NCBI RefSeq assembly: GCF_044962685.1
Contig: NZ_JBBKTX010000001.1
Location: 265,832-329,831, forward strand
Reading direction: 5' to 3'
Source: Oceanobacter antarcticus
GTDB taxonomy: Bacteria > Pseudomonadota > Gammaproteobacteria > Pseudomonadales > Oceanobacteraceae
Length of the DNA stretch: 64,000 bases
Below the pieces are notes generated by a model, which was not told the DNA's origin, made no database searches, and worked only from the letters and a program-made list of their open reading frames with translations. Shown here piece by piece: positions 27,095 through 36,721 of the stretch. Each line of letters begins with the position of its first letter. Within the stretch, counting starts at the first letter, position 1. Made by a program: the position numbers and the translations under genes.

Positions 27095-27692
27095 TACGAT
27101 TTCGCCTTTTGATCAGAAAGTCGTTTTATCAGGAAGCCGGGCCACACCGAATCTTCCTGTCGCGATCAACTTCCAGGCTTGTGGCCTGCCGTCCCAAATC
27201 ATACAACTATGACAGTTATACAGGTGGTCGGGTAAGTTGATGCAGAGCCGGGGCTTTATACACAGACTGTGGAATCCGTACAACTGTCCTCTGGAAGACT
27301 GCTACTAATGTATATTGCTGCTGGTTTAATCCCGGTAGACCGCACGGGTTTGGGAACTCGTCGCTAACCTAGGGGGAGCATGCTGCACGGCTCGCTCTGG
27401 AACACTCCAGATGTCAGATAATTGATTTTTACAATCATACCTCTAAACGAGACAAATGTTGCAGTGCTGTGGCAGCACTGCTGCAACCGAGTGTTTCATC
27501 TGCTGGTGTTTGCAAACGCTGATTATTTTGGTTTGAACTGGCCGCTTGGCTTGTTAGAAATGGTTGCCGGAGTCGGTTGCTTGGACTGGTCGGCGACGTC
27601 TGGCTTGGATGCAGGAAGGCAATTGGAAATCCCTGCAGGTGCTCACGGCTAATCGGGCAGTTATTGCGAGTCTAATGCTTTCTGCATGAGGT
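27095..27692. other. Intergenic region, no supported gene
   Basis: The mqo promoter should be at the left end. A 9-bp hairpin, GCAGTGCTG/CAGCACTGC, occurs at 27461-27481 without a T-run. A 76-codon open frame at 27422-27652 has no ribosome site or protein-like pattern. Confidence 0.5.
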
Positions 27693-27695
27693 ATG

Positions 27696-28049
27696 ATGTC
27701 TGCTTTTGGATGGAGTGATAGCGGCGTGTTTGGCAGCATGATTAACAAGGGCTTGACTGCCCTGATCGAGAAAAAACTGGCAGGTGCCGGAACCGTAGAA
27801 CATGTTGAGCTGGACAAGCAGCAACGAAGCATCCAGGTGACGTTGTTGCTGGAAGGGGAATCGGAGCCATTGCTGGTCAGTCTGGAGGGTTATCGGCTGG
27901 AGGAGCAACATGGCCGGACGAAGATTGTGTTTGAGCGTACGACAGCGTCGCGTCGTTGGATGGCAGTGTTATTGCAGGAGTATGGGCAGGAGTTCAGCTT
28001 TCTGGTGCCGGAAAAGTATGCCAGCCTGGTCGGTTTTATCTTGCCGTGA
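27696..28049 (+). CDS. Conserved-looking hypothetical protein
   Basis: The product of about 117 residues is a small soluble alpha/beta protein with no recognised family. It contains MINKGLTALIEKKLAGAGTV, a run of beta-like segments (SIQVTLLLEG, LLVSLEGYRL, TKIVFERTTASRRW) and an FSFLVPEKY tail. Two adjacent ATGs (27693 and 27696) follow a weak GAGG. It lies upstream of the cellulose operon but about 450 bp away, so a link is not supported. Confidence 0.55.
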   Translation: MSAFGWSDSGVFGSMINKGLTALIEKKLAGAGTVEHVELDKQQRSIQVTLLLEGESEPLLVSLEGYRLEEQHGRTKIVFERTTASRRWMAVLLQEYGQEFSFLVPEKYASLVGFILP

Positions 28050-28501
28050 CCTGCGTAACGTAACTGGATGGATTGACGCTGTCATTCTGAATCAACAGGA
28101 AGGGCAATACGGATCCTTCGCAGTGAGGCTTCTGGCCCGTAAGTTCAGGTATTTGGGAGATCCCAAGCTTGACTTCTGTTTTCGGGTTTCTGACCACTTT
28201 GGGATGGTTTGCGGGTATTTTTGCAGATAAACCCTGCTGTAGCATTCTGGTGTGCTTTAACTTTTTGTTAGTATGCGCGCGCATCGCAGATTGAATTTAC
28301 AGCGATCCATAATATAAGTGACTTGGCATTCGACTGTTTTGGTGCGTGTTACTTTGCAATTGTCATGTCTCTGTTCTATTTTGTCGTATGAGTGTGTTAA
28401 AAACTGTAAATTCAATGGCCAATTTCGAGGCAAAAAATGTTTGATTCTGGCTACTGGTAACAGTGCCTGGAAGGGTCATTCGAGGGATAAAGGGGATCGA
28501 T
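28050..28501. other. Leader region of the cellulose operon
   Basis: No gene is supported. The region should contain the bcs promoter; I looked for a cyclic di-GMP (GEMM) riboswitch core and did not find one. Confidence 0.4.
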
Positions 28502-30745
28502 TTGTCGGATCGTTTACGAGGATGGTTGCTGGGTGGGGTAGGCTTGCTGGCTGTCCTGCTCAGTCTGTACGTGTCCCAGTTACGTGTGGATGTAACGTCC
28601 CAGGCGATTTTGGCTTACGGTCTGGTTGGCGTTGTCATTATTCTGCGGATGTTCGAAAACAGAGTCATGCAAAATAACGGCTCCATTGAAACTCGCCGAC
28701 TGCTGCGGATTCTTATTCTGATTACCGCATTCTTTGTTTCCATGCGCTATTTCGCCTGGCGTCAGCAAGAAACGATTACCTATTATGATTTGCTCAGTTT
28801 TATCTGCATGCTGATTCTTTTTATGGCTGAGATATACGGTATTATTATTTCTTTTTTGGGTAGTTTTGTAAATATCCAGGGGCGTAAGCGAGAACATATT
28901 CCGTTGCCGGACGATCCGGACAAGATACCGACCGTTGATATTTTTGTTCCCAGTTATAATGAGCCTCAGGAAATGCTGGAAATTACCTTGCTGGCTGCCT
29001 TGCAGGTTAATTACCCCCAGGACAAACTGAATGTCTGCCTGCTGGACGATGGCGGTACGTTGGGGCGTCGGAATTCGGATGACCCGGAACGGGCGCGCAG
29101 TTCGCAGGAACGTCACGATACGCTTAAAGCCATGTGTGAACGTATCGGTGCGACGTATCTGACGCGGGAAAAGAACAATCATGCCAAGGCCGGTAACGTA
29201 AATGCCGCGCTAGAAAAAACCACCGGTGAGCATGTATTGATTCTTGATGCCGACCACGTACCAACGCAGGATATTCTTGAACGCATGGTCGGTATCATGA
29301 TTGATGATCCGAAAATGTTTCTGGTACAAAGCCCACACTTTTTTATTAACCCGGATCCTATTGAAAAGAACCTTCAAACCTACGGCAAGATGCCGGGTGA
29401 AAACGAAATGTTCTATGGGGTGATCCAGGAAGGGCTGGATTTCTGGGACTCGTCTTTCTTCTGCGGCTCCGCTGCACTGATTCGTCGAAAATACCTGCTG
29501 GAAGTGGGCGGTATTTCCGGGGACTCCATTACCGAGGATGCAGAAACCGCGTTTTTGCTGCATGCCAGAGGTTACCGAAGCGCCTATGTCAATCGCCCAA
29601 TGATTGCCGGCCTGCAACCTGAAACCTACTCCGGCTTTGTCGTGCAGCGAATGCGCTGGGCGCAGGGCATGGTGCAGATTTTTATATTGAAAAATCCGCT
29701 TTTCTTCAAAGGCTTGAAACCCTGGCAGCGGCTTTGTTACACCAGCAGCTCGGGATTCTGGTTCTTTCCGTTTGCACGGGCCACCTTCCTTGTTGCACCG
29801 TCGGCGTACCTGTTTTTCGGTCTGAAGATCTACGACGCCAATATGACGGAATTTTTTTCCTATGCACTGCCACACTTGATGGGTGCTCTGATTGTGACTG
29901 ATTTTCTGTTCGGGCGTTATCGTTGGGCGTTGGTATCCGAATTGTATGAATTGATGCAGTCGTTATATTCTTTGCCAGCGATTCTTGAGGTCATTAAAAG
30001 TCCCCGATCGCCCGAATTTGCTGTGACTCCGAAAGGGGAGTTTATGGATGAAAACTTTATTACTTCTCTGGCCGGGCCATTTTACTGGTTGCTGGCTTTT
30101 AATATTGCCTCTCTGATTGCAGGTCTTATCCGTTTGCATGTTGTGCCTCAAGATAGCGACGTGATTCTGATCACCATGTTTTGGGAGTCTTTTAACCTGT
30201 CGCTGATGGTTTGTGCCATTGGTGCATTGTATGAATTAAAACAGCGCCGTCAGGATCCCAGGGTAACGGCTGATATTGCGGCCAGAGTGATCGTGAATGG
30301 CAAGTCAGTACCTGCAACGATCGTGGATATGTCATCCGGCGGTGTGGGGGTTCGTATCAAGGGCAGTGTGTACCAAAAGCTGGATGTTGACCTGCGTGGG
30401 GTGGACATTGTGGTACGTGCCTACAGTGTGGCAATGAAAGCAGATGTTAATCTGCCTGGGCTGGTAACATCCACCGTGGACAAACCGGATGGCAGTGTGG
30501 TGCTCGGGCTCAAGATGGAACTCCACGATCTGGATCAAAAACGTCAGTTGGTGGCGCTTGTGTATGGTGATAGCGAGCTCTGGGTGAAGGAACGGGCATC
30601 GCGCATGCCGACCCTCTCGGTAAGAGAAACGCTCTGGTTTTTGTTCAGTTCTGGTGCCATCAGTTCGGCAGCGCATTTCAGGCAACTATGGATTGATTTT
30701 GTGGCGGCCATGAGGCGCAAGCTCCGGGGCGCTGAAAGTCAGTAG
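28502..30745 (+). CDS. bcsA: Cellulose synthase catalytic subunit (UDP-forming)
   Basis: BcsA polymerises glucose from UDP-glucose and pushes the chain through the inner membrane. Membrane helices flank a GT2 domain with all key motifs: LLDDGGT (Asp pair at 182-183), DADHVP (249-251), FFCGSAALIRR, TED (344-346) and QRMRW (382-386). The C-terminal PilZ domain has RQDPR as its RxxxR and DMSSGG, so cyclic di-GMP should activate it. The TTG at 28502 follows AGGGG at ideal spacing; an in-frame GTG at 28463 would add 13 residues. Confidence 0.95.
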   Translation: MSDRLRGWLLGGVGLLAVLLSLYVSQLRVDVTSQAILAYGLVGVVIILRMFENRVMQNNGSIETRRLLRILILITAFFVSMRYFAWRQQETITYYDLLSFICMLILFMAEIYGIIISFLGSFVNIQGRKREHIPLPDDPDKIPTVDIFVPSYNEPQEMLEITLLAALQVNYPQDKLNVCLLDDGGTLGRRNSDDPERARSSQERHDTLKAMCERIGATYLTREKNNHAKAGNVNAALEKTTGEHVLILDADHVPTQDILERMVGIMIDDPKMFLVQSPHFFINPDPIEKNLQTYGKMPGENEMFYGVIQEGLDFWDSSFFCGSAALIRRKYLLEVGGISGDSITEDAETAFLLHARGYRSAYVNRPMIAGLQPETYSGFVVQRMRWAQGMVQIFILKNPLFFKGLKPWQRLCYTSSSGFWFFPFARATFLVAPSAYLFFGLKIYDANMTEFFSYALPHLMGALIVTDFLFGRYRWALVSELYELMQSLYSLPAILEVIKSPRSPEFAVTPKGEFMDENFITSLAGPFYWLLAFNIASLIAGLIRLHVVPQDSDVILITMFWESFNLSLMVCAIGALYELKQRRQDPRVTADIAARVIVNGKSVPATIVDMSSGGVGVRIKGSVYQKLDVDLRGVDIVVRAYSVAMKADVNLPGLVTSTVDKPDGSVVLGLKMELHDLDQKRQLVALVYGDSELWVKERASRMPTLSVRETLWFLFSSGAISSAAHFRQLWIDFVAAMRRKLRGAESQ

Positions 30746-30753
30746 GCAAAAAA

Positions 30754-30781
30754 GTAGGTAAACGAACGTAGGTAAACGAAC
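30754..30781. repeat. Tandem duplication of a 14-bp unit
   Basis: GTAGGTAAACGAAC occurs twice in a row just after the bcsA stop, in the 108-bp gap before bcsB. A partial third GTA follows. Confidence 0.95.
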
Positions 30782-30853
30782 GTACCGATTTATCGCGCGA
30801 AACGGTTGGCAATGCTGTGTTTCGTACCATTTAAGTAACGGAAAAATGACAAA

Positions 30854-33115
30854 ATGATGCAGTCTTTATTTCGCGCTTGGTTCATGACGCTTTTTGGCGC
30901 TGGTCTGCTGAGCTGGGCAACTCTGGCTCTGGGTGCCAGCAATGCGGCGTTACCTCCGAATACCATGACATTAGCCAAGCTGGTTGGCCAGACAAACCCT
31001 ATTGACCTCCGTGGCACCCAGACCATTTATCCAGTGTATATACCCTTGTCTCAGCGGATGGTGCCTGACCAGGTGGTCTTGCACCTTGAGTACGTCAATT
31101 CCATTGCTCTGGTAGGTGCACGATCTCAATTGGTCGTCAAACTAAATGAAAATGTCGTTGCCCAGATACCTCTCAATCCGGCCCGTCCGGAAGGGGTTGC
31201 GGATATTCGTTTGCCCAGTAGTCGTTTCAAACCGGGCTATAACCGCATTTCTTTCAACATTGCCCAACACTACACTTATGATTGCGAGGATCCTGACGCC
31301 CCGGAACTCTGGTCCCAGATTGATACGCAGAATTCCTATGTGAAATTTGAAGGTGAGCTGACGCAAGTCAATCCGAAGCTGTCCGGCATTGATTCCCTGT
31401 TCGACCAGCGCTGGCTGGGCGATTATCAGTTGACGGTGGCAACACCGGTTTTCCCAACGTCAGAATATGCAACCTGGGGCGCTATGGTTTCTCAGGCCGC
31501 TGCTGTTCACCTGGAATACAAAACGCCGCAAATTTTTCATGAAGTACTGCAGTATCAGAACACCACAGATAACAAGAGACTGAAGAATTACCGCTTTCCT
31601 TATCTCGACCAGAAACCGTTGCGTGGGCGCGATGCCATCATTGTAGGAACCCAGGCTGATTTACAGCAAATGTTGGGCAGCAGCTGGGCTAATACCGTCT
31701 CTGGCCCTTATCTCGGTGTGTTCCCCATGGATGAGGATCCAAGGCACTTTATTCTGGTCGTTTCCGGCATCAAGCCTGAAGACGTCGCTACGGCGGCGCG
31801 TATTCTGGGTTACCTGAATTTCCCGTTGCCAGACCAGGCGACCGCCAATTTCTCCGGTTTGAGGATGGATCATCTGCCACGATTTGCAGCTGCGGACATG
31901 GTGTCCCAGAACTCGATCTATCGGCTATATGATTTCGGCTATGAGACAACCACCATGCGCGGTGCCGGAGGGGGCAGTGTCGATGTCGAGATTATGTTAC
32001 CGCCCGACGTCTATGTTTCTGAAACCAGCCATGTTGAACTGAATCTGCACTTTGCTTACGGTGCTGGTATGCGCGGTGATTCTGTTTTTAATATTTTTAT
32101 TAACGGCCGTTTTGAAAACGTGGTACGTCTCAGTGAGGTTGAGGGTGAGGCCGTGCGCCGTCACACCATCAGCATACCTACCCGGTCACTCAAGCCCGGT
32201 ATAAATACGATTACCTTTGCCGCGAGCATGATTACGGACAACTCGGCAGAGTGCCAGATACGAAACGATAATAATTTGCTGTTTACCCTGTACGACGACA
32301 CCACCATCGAGTTTAACGGCCTGGACAACTATGTGCAGATGCCGAACATGCGTTTGATGGCAACGACCGGCTTCCCCTACAGCTTCAATGATGATGGTGA
32401 AACGACAGTCGTGGGTCTGGGCAGTAATGACTCTGATGTCCTGGCTGCCTCCTGGACCTTGATGGGCAAGCTGGCAGAGGTGATGCGCCATGTTTCGATG
32501 GATCTGCAATATCGGATTGGCGATTTTCGTGGTGTTGATGGTGGCAATCTGATTGTCGTGGGTACGGTACAAACCCTGGATGCCGATCTGTTAAAACTGG
32601 CGCCGATCAAGTTAGGAGAAGAAAGCTTGTTGCAATACGCCCGTGCCACCGGGGTTGGCCAGCAACCTCGCTATGAAGGCTCGCGCTTGTGGATCAATGC
32701 CGATGAATATGGCACCCATGAATTCAATTATGTTAACCCGACCCTGAAAGGCAATGGTCTGGGTGACTTTGGCTTGCTGATGCAGTTCCAGGGAGGAGAC
32801 TATGGCAATACCGTGACCTTGTTTACTGCCGGATCGGGTAAAAACTTGCTGGAGACGTCGCGAGAACTTATTACGCCGGAAATCTGGAGTAACGTACAGG
32901 GTGATGTCACCGCCTGGAAGGCCGGTGAAGAAGAGGTCTACGCTCGTACTCTGGGTGAACGCTATCATATTGGCAAGCCGCGATTCTCCAACTGGCTGAT
33001 TTACCACTTCTCTTCCGATCCATGGGTATTTATCGGTATGTTGCTGGTGTTCTTGCTGCTACTTGCCCTGTTTATTCGCTGGTTATTAAAACGTTTCAGG
33101 GAAACTCATCACTAA
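30854..33115 (+). CDS. bcsB: Cellulose synthase regulatory subunit BcsB
   Basis: BcsB is the periplasmic, membrane-anchored partner that guides the glucan chain from BcsA. The 753-residue product has a signal peptide ending near ALGAS, tandem carbohydrate-binding and flavodoxin-like repeats (YDCEDPDAPELWSQI, DAIIVGTQADLQQML, LFTLYDDTTIEF) and a C-terminal membrane helix (about residues 720-742) followed by a basic tail. All of these are normal for the family. It ends one base into the bcsZ start. Confidence 0.95.
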   Translation: MMQSLFRAWFMTLFGAGLLSWATLALGASNAALPPNTMTLAKLVGQTNPIDLRGTQTIYPVYIPLSQRMVPDQVVLHLEYVNSIALVGARSQLVVKLNENVVAQIPLNPARPEGVADIRLPSSRFKPGYNRISFNIAQHYTYDCEDPDAPELWSQIDTQNSYVKFEGELTQVNPKLSGIDSLFDQRWLGDYQLTVATPVFPTSEYATWGAMVSQAAAVHLEYKTPQIFHEVLQYQNTTDNKRLKNYRFPYLDQKPLRGRDAIIVGTQADLQQMLGSSWANTVSGPYLGVFPMDEDPRHFILVVSGIKPEDVATAARILGYLNFPLPDQATANFSGLRMDHLPRFAAADMVSQNSIYRLYDFGYETTTMRGAGGGSVDVEIMLPPDVYVSETSHVELNLHFAYGAGMRGDSVFNIFINGRFENVVRLSEVEGEAVRRHTISIPTRSLKPGINTITFAASMITDNSAECQIRNDNNLLFTLYDDTTIEFNGLDNYVQMPNMRLMATTGFPYSFNDDGETTVVGLGSNDSDVLAASWTLMGKLAEVMRHVSMDLQYRIGDFRGVDGGNLIVVGTVQTLDADLLKLAPIKLGEESLLQYARATGVGQQPRYEGSRLWINADEYGTHEFNYVNPTLKGNGLGDFGLLMQFQGGDYGNTVTLFTAGSGKNLLETSRELITPEIWSNVQGDVTAWKAGEEEVYARTLGERYHIGKPRFSNWLIYHFSSDPWVFIGMLLVFLLLLALFIRWLLKRFRETHH

Positions 33116-34176
33116 TGCATCCTTTGGTACAGGCGTTTTGCTATCTCTGCGTTGTAGTCATCGCTTCCTGTGGTGCCGGTAAGCCGGCGGCCATGATGGA
33201 CAGTGGCTGGAAACAGTATAAACAGGCGTTTGTACAAGCTGATGGAGCTGTGGTGGATAGCGGTAACAAGGGCATCAGTCATTCGGAAGGCCAAGGTTAT
33301 GCGATGCTGCTGGCATCGGCCTACGGCGATCGCAAAGGTTTCAGAAAGCTTTGGAGCTGGACCCGTACCCATTTGCAGATACGGGATGATCGGCTGTTTG
33401 CCTGGAGCTGGTCACCCGCAGACGGGGTCAAGGATAAAAACAATGCGACCGACGGCGACTTGCTGATTGCTTGGGCATTACTCCGCGCTTCAGAGCGTTG
33501 GGATAACCCGGATTATCGTGAAGCCGCCCGTCTGATTGCGCAGGATATCCTCGAAAAACTGGTCTTCAAGGTCGGAGACAACACCGTATTGTTACCGGGT
33601 GAATATGGCTTTCACCACGAAGACCGATGGCAGATTAACCTGTCGTACTGGGTTTACCCTGCATTGCAGGCGCTTGATCGTCTGGTGCCGGACAGCCGCT
33701 GGCAGGCTCTGGTGGACAGTGGTAAACAGCTCACTCGCATTATGTCCCAGGGCGACTGGAAGCTGCCGCCAGACTGGGTTGAAATAACCGCCACCACGGT
33801 ACCGATTCCTGCCCCTGACCACCCGTCACGTTTTGGTTATGAGGCAGTACGGCTGCCTCTGTATCTGGTGTGGTCGGGTGAATACACGTCTGATTTGCTT
33901 CACAACAGTCGTTTGTTCTGGCAACAAACCAGCAAGCGCAGTTATATGCCAGCCTGGGTTGATGTGGTATCCGGTCAGGAAGCTGAGTATCCGGCACCTG
34001 ACGGTTTTCGGGCCATCTGGCAGCTGACCGATCGGGCAATCGATAACGCCAAGAGCACCGGTTCGGTTGCCGCCCCTGATACGGCACTCACCAAAGACCT
34101 CAAAGGTCAGGATTATTATTCAGCCAGCCTGCTGTTACTCAGCCGGGTGGCTTACAAGGAGCGATTTCTGCAATGA
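33115..34176 (+). CDS. bcsZ: Periplasmic endo-1,4-beta-glucanase (GH8)
   Basis: BcsZ trims cellulose in the periplasm and is needed for proper export. The 353-residue product has a leader whose LCVVVIASC resembles a lipoprotein signal, then GH8 motifs ISHSEGQGYAMLLAS (catalytic Glu), WSWSPADGVKDKNNATDGDLLIAWAL (Asp) and RFGYEAVRLPLYL. The ATG overlaps the bcsB stop and the gene overlaps bcsC by four bases, so translation is coupled. A frame-open upstream extension to 33022 lies inside bcsB. Confidence 0.94.
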   Translation: MHPLVQAFCYLCVVVIASCGAGKPAAMMDSGWKQYKQAFVQADGAVVDSGNKGISHSEGQGYAMLLASAYGDRKGFRKLWSWTRTHLQIRDDRLFAWSWSPADGVKDKNNATDGDLLIAWALLRASERWDNPDYREAARLIAQDILEKLVFKVGDNTVLLPGEYGFHHEDRWQINLSYWVYPALQALDRLVPDSRWQALVDSGKQLTRIMSQGDWKLPPDWVEITATTVPIPAPDHPSRFGYEAVRLPLYLVWSGEYTSDLLHNSRLFWQQTSKRSYMPAWVDVVSGQEAEYPAPDGFRAIWQLTDRAIDNAKSTGSVAAPDTALTKDLKGQDYYSASLLLLSRVAYKERFLQ

Positions 34177-36707
34177 CATTGTCCACACTTCGTCCCTGGC
34201 TGCTGGGTGGCCTGATGATTTCGTCGACTCATGTGGCGTTTGGCACAGCGAAGGATGTGGCTGATCCATTTACTGCTGTTCGTGGTGATACTTTTTTACT
34301 GGCAGTCAGCACCTCAGGTCAAACCAATATTCTGGAGGATGATCTGCCAACGGCAGAAACCACCAAAATCCGGGTACCTCAGACACAGGCAGCCCCTAAT
34401 CCAGCGGCTGAGGCGCTGGGGCGCGAAGAGTTACGTTTGTGGCAGTGGCTGCAAATGGAACAGTATCAGCGTATGGACAGCAAAATTACCGAACTGAAGC
34501 AGAATTACCCGGAGTGGAATCCGCCGCGCAAGATGCTGGAACTGCTGGAAGCAGGGAAAAACAAAAAGGAACTGGATCAGGCGGTAGCGACCGAAAACTG
34601 GCGCAGTATTATCTATTTGTCGCAGCGTGATCCTGGATTATTTACCTGTGGACAATACTACAACCTCTGGACGCTGGCAGACGCCTACTATGAGTCGAAC
34701 GATCTGGAAAGCACGCGCCAGATCTATCTGTCGATGATGAAAGACTGCCAGGCGGATGACACCCGGCTGAATACCTTTCGTCGGGCGCAGCAGCAATTGA
34801 CGCTGGCAGATATGGATGCCATCTATCAGACGGAAGCGGCGCGCAAGAGCAATCGCATGAGTAAAACCAGTCTGTCACTGATGCAACGGGCATTGTTGCG
34901 CAGCCGCGTATTGGTTGCCGCCAAAGATGGGGATGACGGTGTTGTTATTGATGCCATTCCTGATTTTGAGAAGGAAGTGATCAAGCAACGAGACAGCGGC
35001 TTTGCGCTGATTTTTGGCTGGGCACTCTATCGGGATGAACAATTGATCCAGGCCGATGAATGGTTCAAGCGTGCTCATGAGTGGGAGCCATCCGAGCAAA
35101 CAATACAGGCAATGGCAACGATTCAGGGGCGTCTTGGGCGTCTGGATGAAGCCGAAGCGCTGGCTCGCAGCAACCTCAGCGATCCGCTGATGCGTGATAT
35201 GTTGGGGGGTATTCTGTCGCAGCGGGCCAGTGCTGCTTTTGACGAAGAAAACTACCTCGGGACGATGGCATATCTGGACGAAGCAGCGGAATACACCCCG
35301 CGCAGTCTCGATGATGAAGCCATGTATGGCTGGGCGGCCTACCACACCGGCGACAAGCAACGTGCCGCGACAGCCTTTGAAAGGGCTTACCGCGAAGATC
35401 CTACTGAAGATCTGGCCCAGGGGTTGTATTACAGCCTGTACGACACCGATCGAGGGCAACTGGAAAAAGCCGCCGAAGCGCAACCAGGGCCGCTACAAGG
35501 GTTGCTCAGTGCCAAAAACAGTGAGGAAGCTTTTAATACCGGGCATTATCGGACCGCTTACGACGAGGCTCCAGAGCAGTACCCGGAACTGCAAGGTGTG
35601 GGGTCTCCCGCTTTACTGGGAGGAATGCTGTTCTATTTCCGTTCGGGCGACAGTGGCACTAGCCAACTGGATACCCAGCGTTTGCCGCTACTCAACGGCG
35701 AATTCAGCTATCGTCGTCATATTTTCGACTTGCAGCTTTCAGGTGTGACGTTGAATAGCGGTACTTTGCAGGATTTTGCCTTGATCGGTAGCTATCCAGG
35801 TCAGGAAGAAACGTATCAATACTCGCCAACAACCGAGATTAATAATGCCGTCGACCTGCTGCTGAATTATCGCTACGAAGGGCGTATATCACCTTACTTT
35901 GCCATCGGTCTGACGCCTAGCAATGCCCCTATTTCGCCACGTACCCAGGGATATCTGGGGCTGGATTACCAGATGCAGCGCGGCAATATCAATCTTGAGC
36001 TGTTTTCCCATCCTATAAAGGAGTCGATTCTGTCGTACGTCGGCTTGTATGACCCTTACGAGGGAGTCTCCTGGGGAGCTGTCGACAGCCAGGGATTTTC
36101 AGCGCGGGTTTTCTTGGGTCTGGGTAAGGATTTTGGCGCTTCTGCGGGTTTGAAAAGTGCCTCGTTATCGGGTACGCGAGTGGCGTCCAATGACGAAATG
36201 GAATTCAACCTGGCGGCGCAAAAGCAATGGAGCAACGACGATTGGGAACGTATCACGCTCGGGCCAACCTTCAAATTTCAGCGTTTTGACCGTAATCTGA
36301 GCAAATTTACGCTGGGGCATGGGGGCTATTTCAGTCCGCAGCAGCTGTTTAAATACGGTGGTGAACTGACAGCACTGACGCGAGAACAGCGCGATTTTGT
36401 GGTTCAGGGCAAGGTTAACTTTGGTTACCAGCAGCATCAGGAAGACTGCGCACCTTTATTGCCACTGGAAAGTAACCTGTGTTCGGAGTTTTATACCAAC
36501 AACAAGGTTGGCGGTATGTATCTCGGCTTAGAATTGCTTGGCATGGTACAAACCGACCCTCATGCCCAGCTGGGCGGGGGAGTCTTCTATGGCTTGTCGC
36601 CCGAGTTTAATGAATTCGGATTTATGTTAGCGGTACGTTTGACGCTGGATCCAAGGCGTTCAGTGCTGACGGCTGATTTACCGGACTGGATCAATACCAT
36701 CCGATGA
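34173..36707 (+). CDS. bcsC: Cellulose export outer-membrane protein BcsC
   Basis: BcsC carries cellulose across the periplasm and outer membrane. The 844-residue product has a signal peptide, a run of TPR-like helices (about residues 70-450, for example GWALYRDEQLIQADEWFKRA and YGWAAYHTGDKQRAATAFERAY) and the BCSC C-terminal beta-barrel (about 500-844, ending in RSVLTADLPDWINTIR). It is shorter than the roughly 1150-residue enterobacterial form, meaning fewer TPR repeats. No bcsD, bcsE, bcsG or bcsQ is adjacent. Confidence 0.92.
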   Translation: MTLSTLRPWLLGGLMISSTHVAFGTAKDVADPFTAVRGDTFLLAVSTSGQTNILEDDLPTAETTKIRVPQTQAAPNPAAEALGREELRLWQWLQMEQYQRMDSKITELKQNYPEWNPPRKMLELLEAGKNKKELDQAVATENWRSIIYLSQRDPGLFTCGQYYNLWTLADAYYESNDLESTRQIYLSMMKDCQADDTRLNTFRRAQQQLTLADMDAIYQTEAARKSNRMSKTSLSLMQRALLRSRVLVAAKDGDDGVVIDAIPDFEKEVIKQRDSGFALIFGWALYRDEQLIQADEWFKRAHEWEPSEQTIQAMATIQGRLGRLDEAEALARSNLSDPLMRDMLGGILSQRASAAFDEENYLGTMAYLDEAAEYTPRSLDDEAMYGWAAYHTGDKQRAATAFERAYREDPTEDLAQGLYYSLYDTDRGQLEKAAEAQPGPLQGLLSAKNSEEAFNTGHYRTAYDEAPEQYPELQGVGSPALLGGMLFYFRSGDSGTSQLDTQRLPLLNGEFSYRRHIFDLQLSGVTLNSGTLQDFALIGSYPGQEETYQYSPTTEINNAVDLLLNYRYEGRISPYFAIGLTPSNAPISPRTQGYLGLDYQMQRGNINLELFSHPIKESILSYVGLYDPYEGVSWGAVDSQGFSARVFLGLGKDFGASAGLKSASLSGTRVASNDEMEFNLAAQKQWSNDDWERITLGPTFKFQRFDRNLSKFTLGHGGYFSPQQLFKYGGELTALTREQRDFVVQGKVNFGYQQHQEDCAPLLPLESNLCSEFYTNNKVGGMYLGLELLGMVQTDPHAQLGGGVFYGLSPEFNEFGFMLAVRLTLDPRRSVLTADLPDWINTIR

Positions 36708-36721
36708 TCTGTCATCGGCCG

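Noticed and set aside
27461..27481. Hairpin GCAGTGCTG/CAGCACTGC as terminator
   Set aside because: No T-run follows and no gene ends nearby; probably chance or part of a leader.
28050..28501. Cyclic di-GMP riboswitch upstream of bcsA
   Set aside because: No GEMM core or tetraloop-receptor pattern could be found; control is more likely through the PilZ domain of BcsA.
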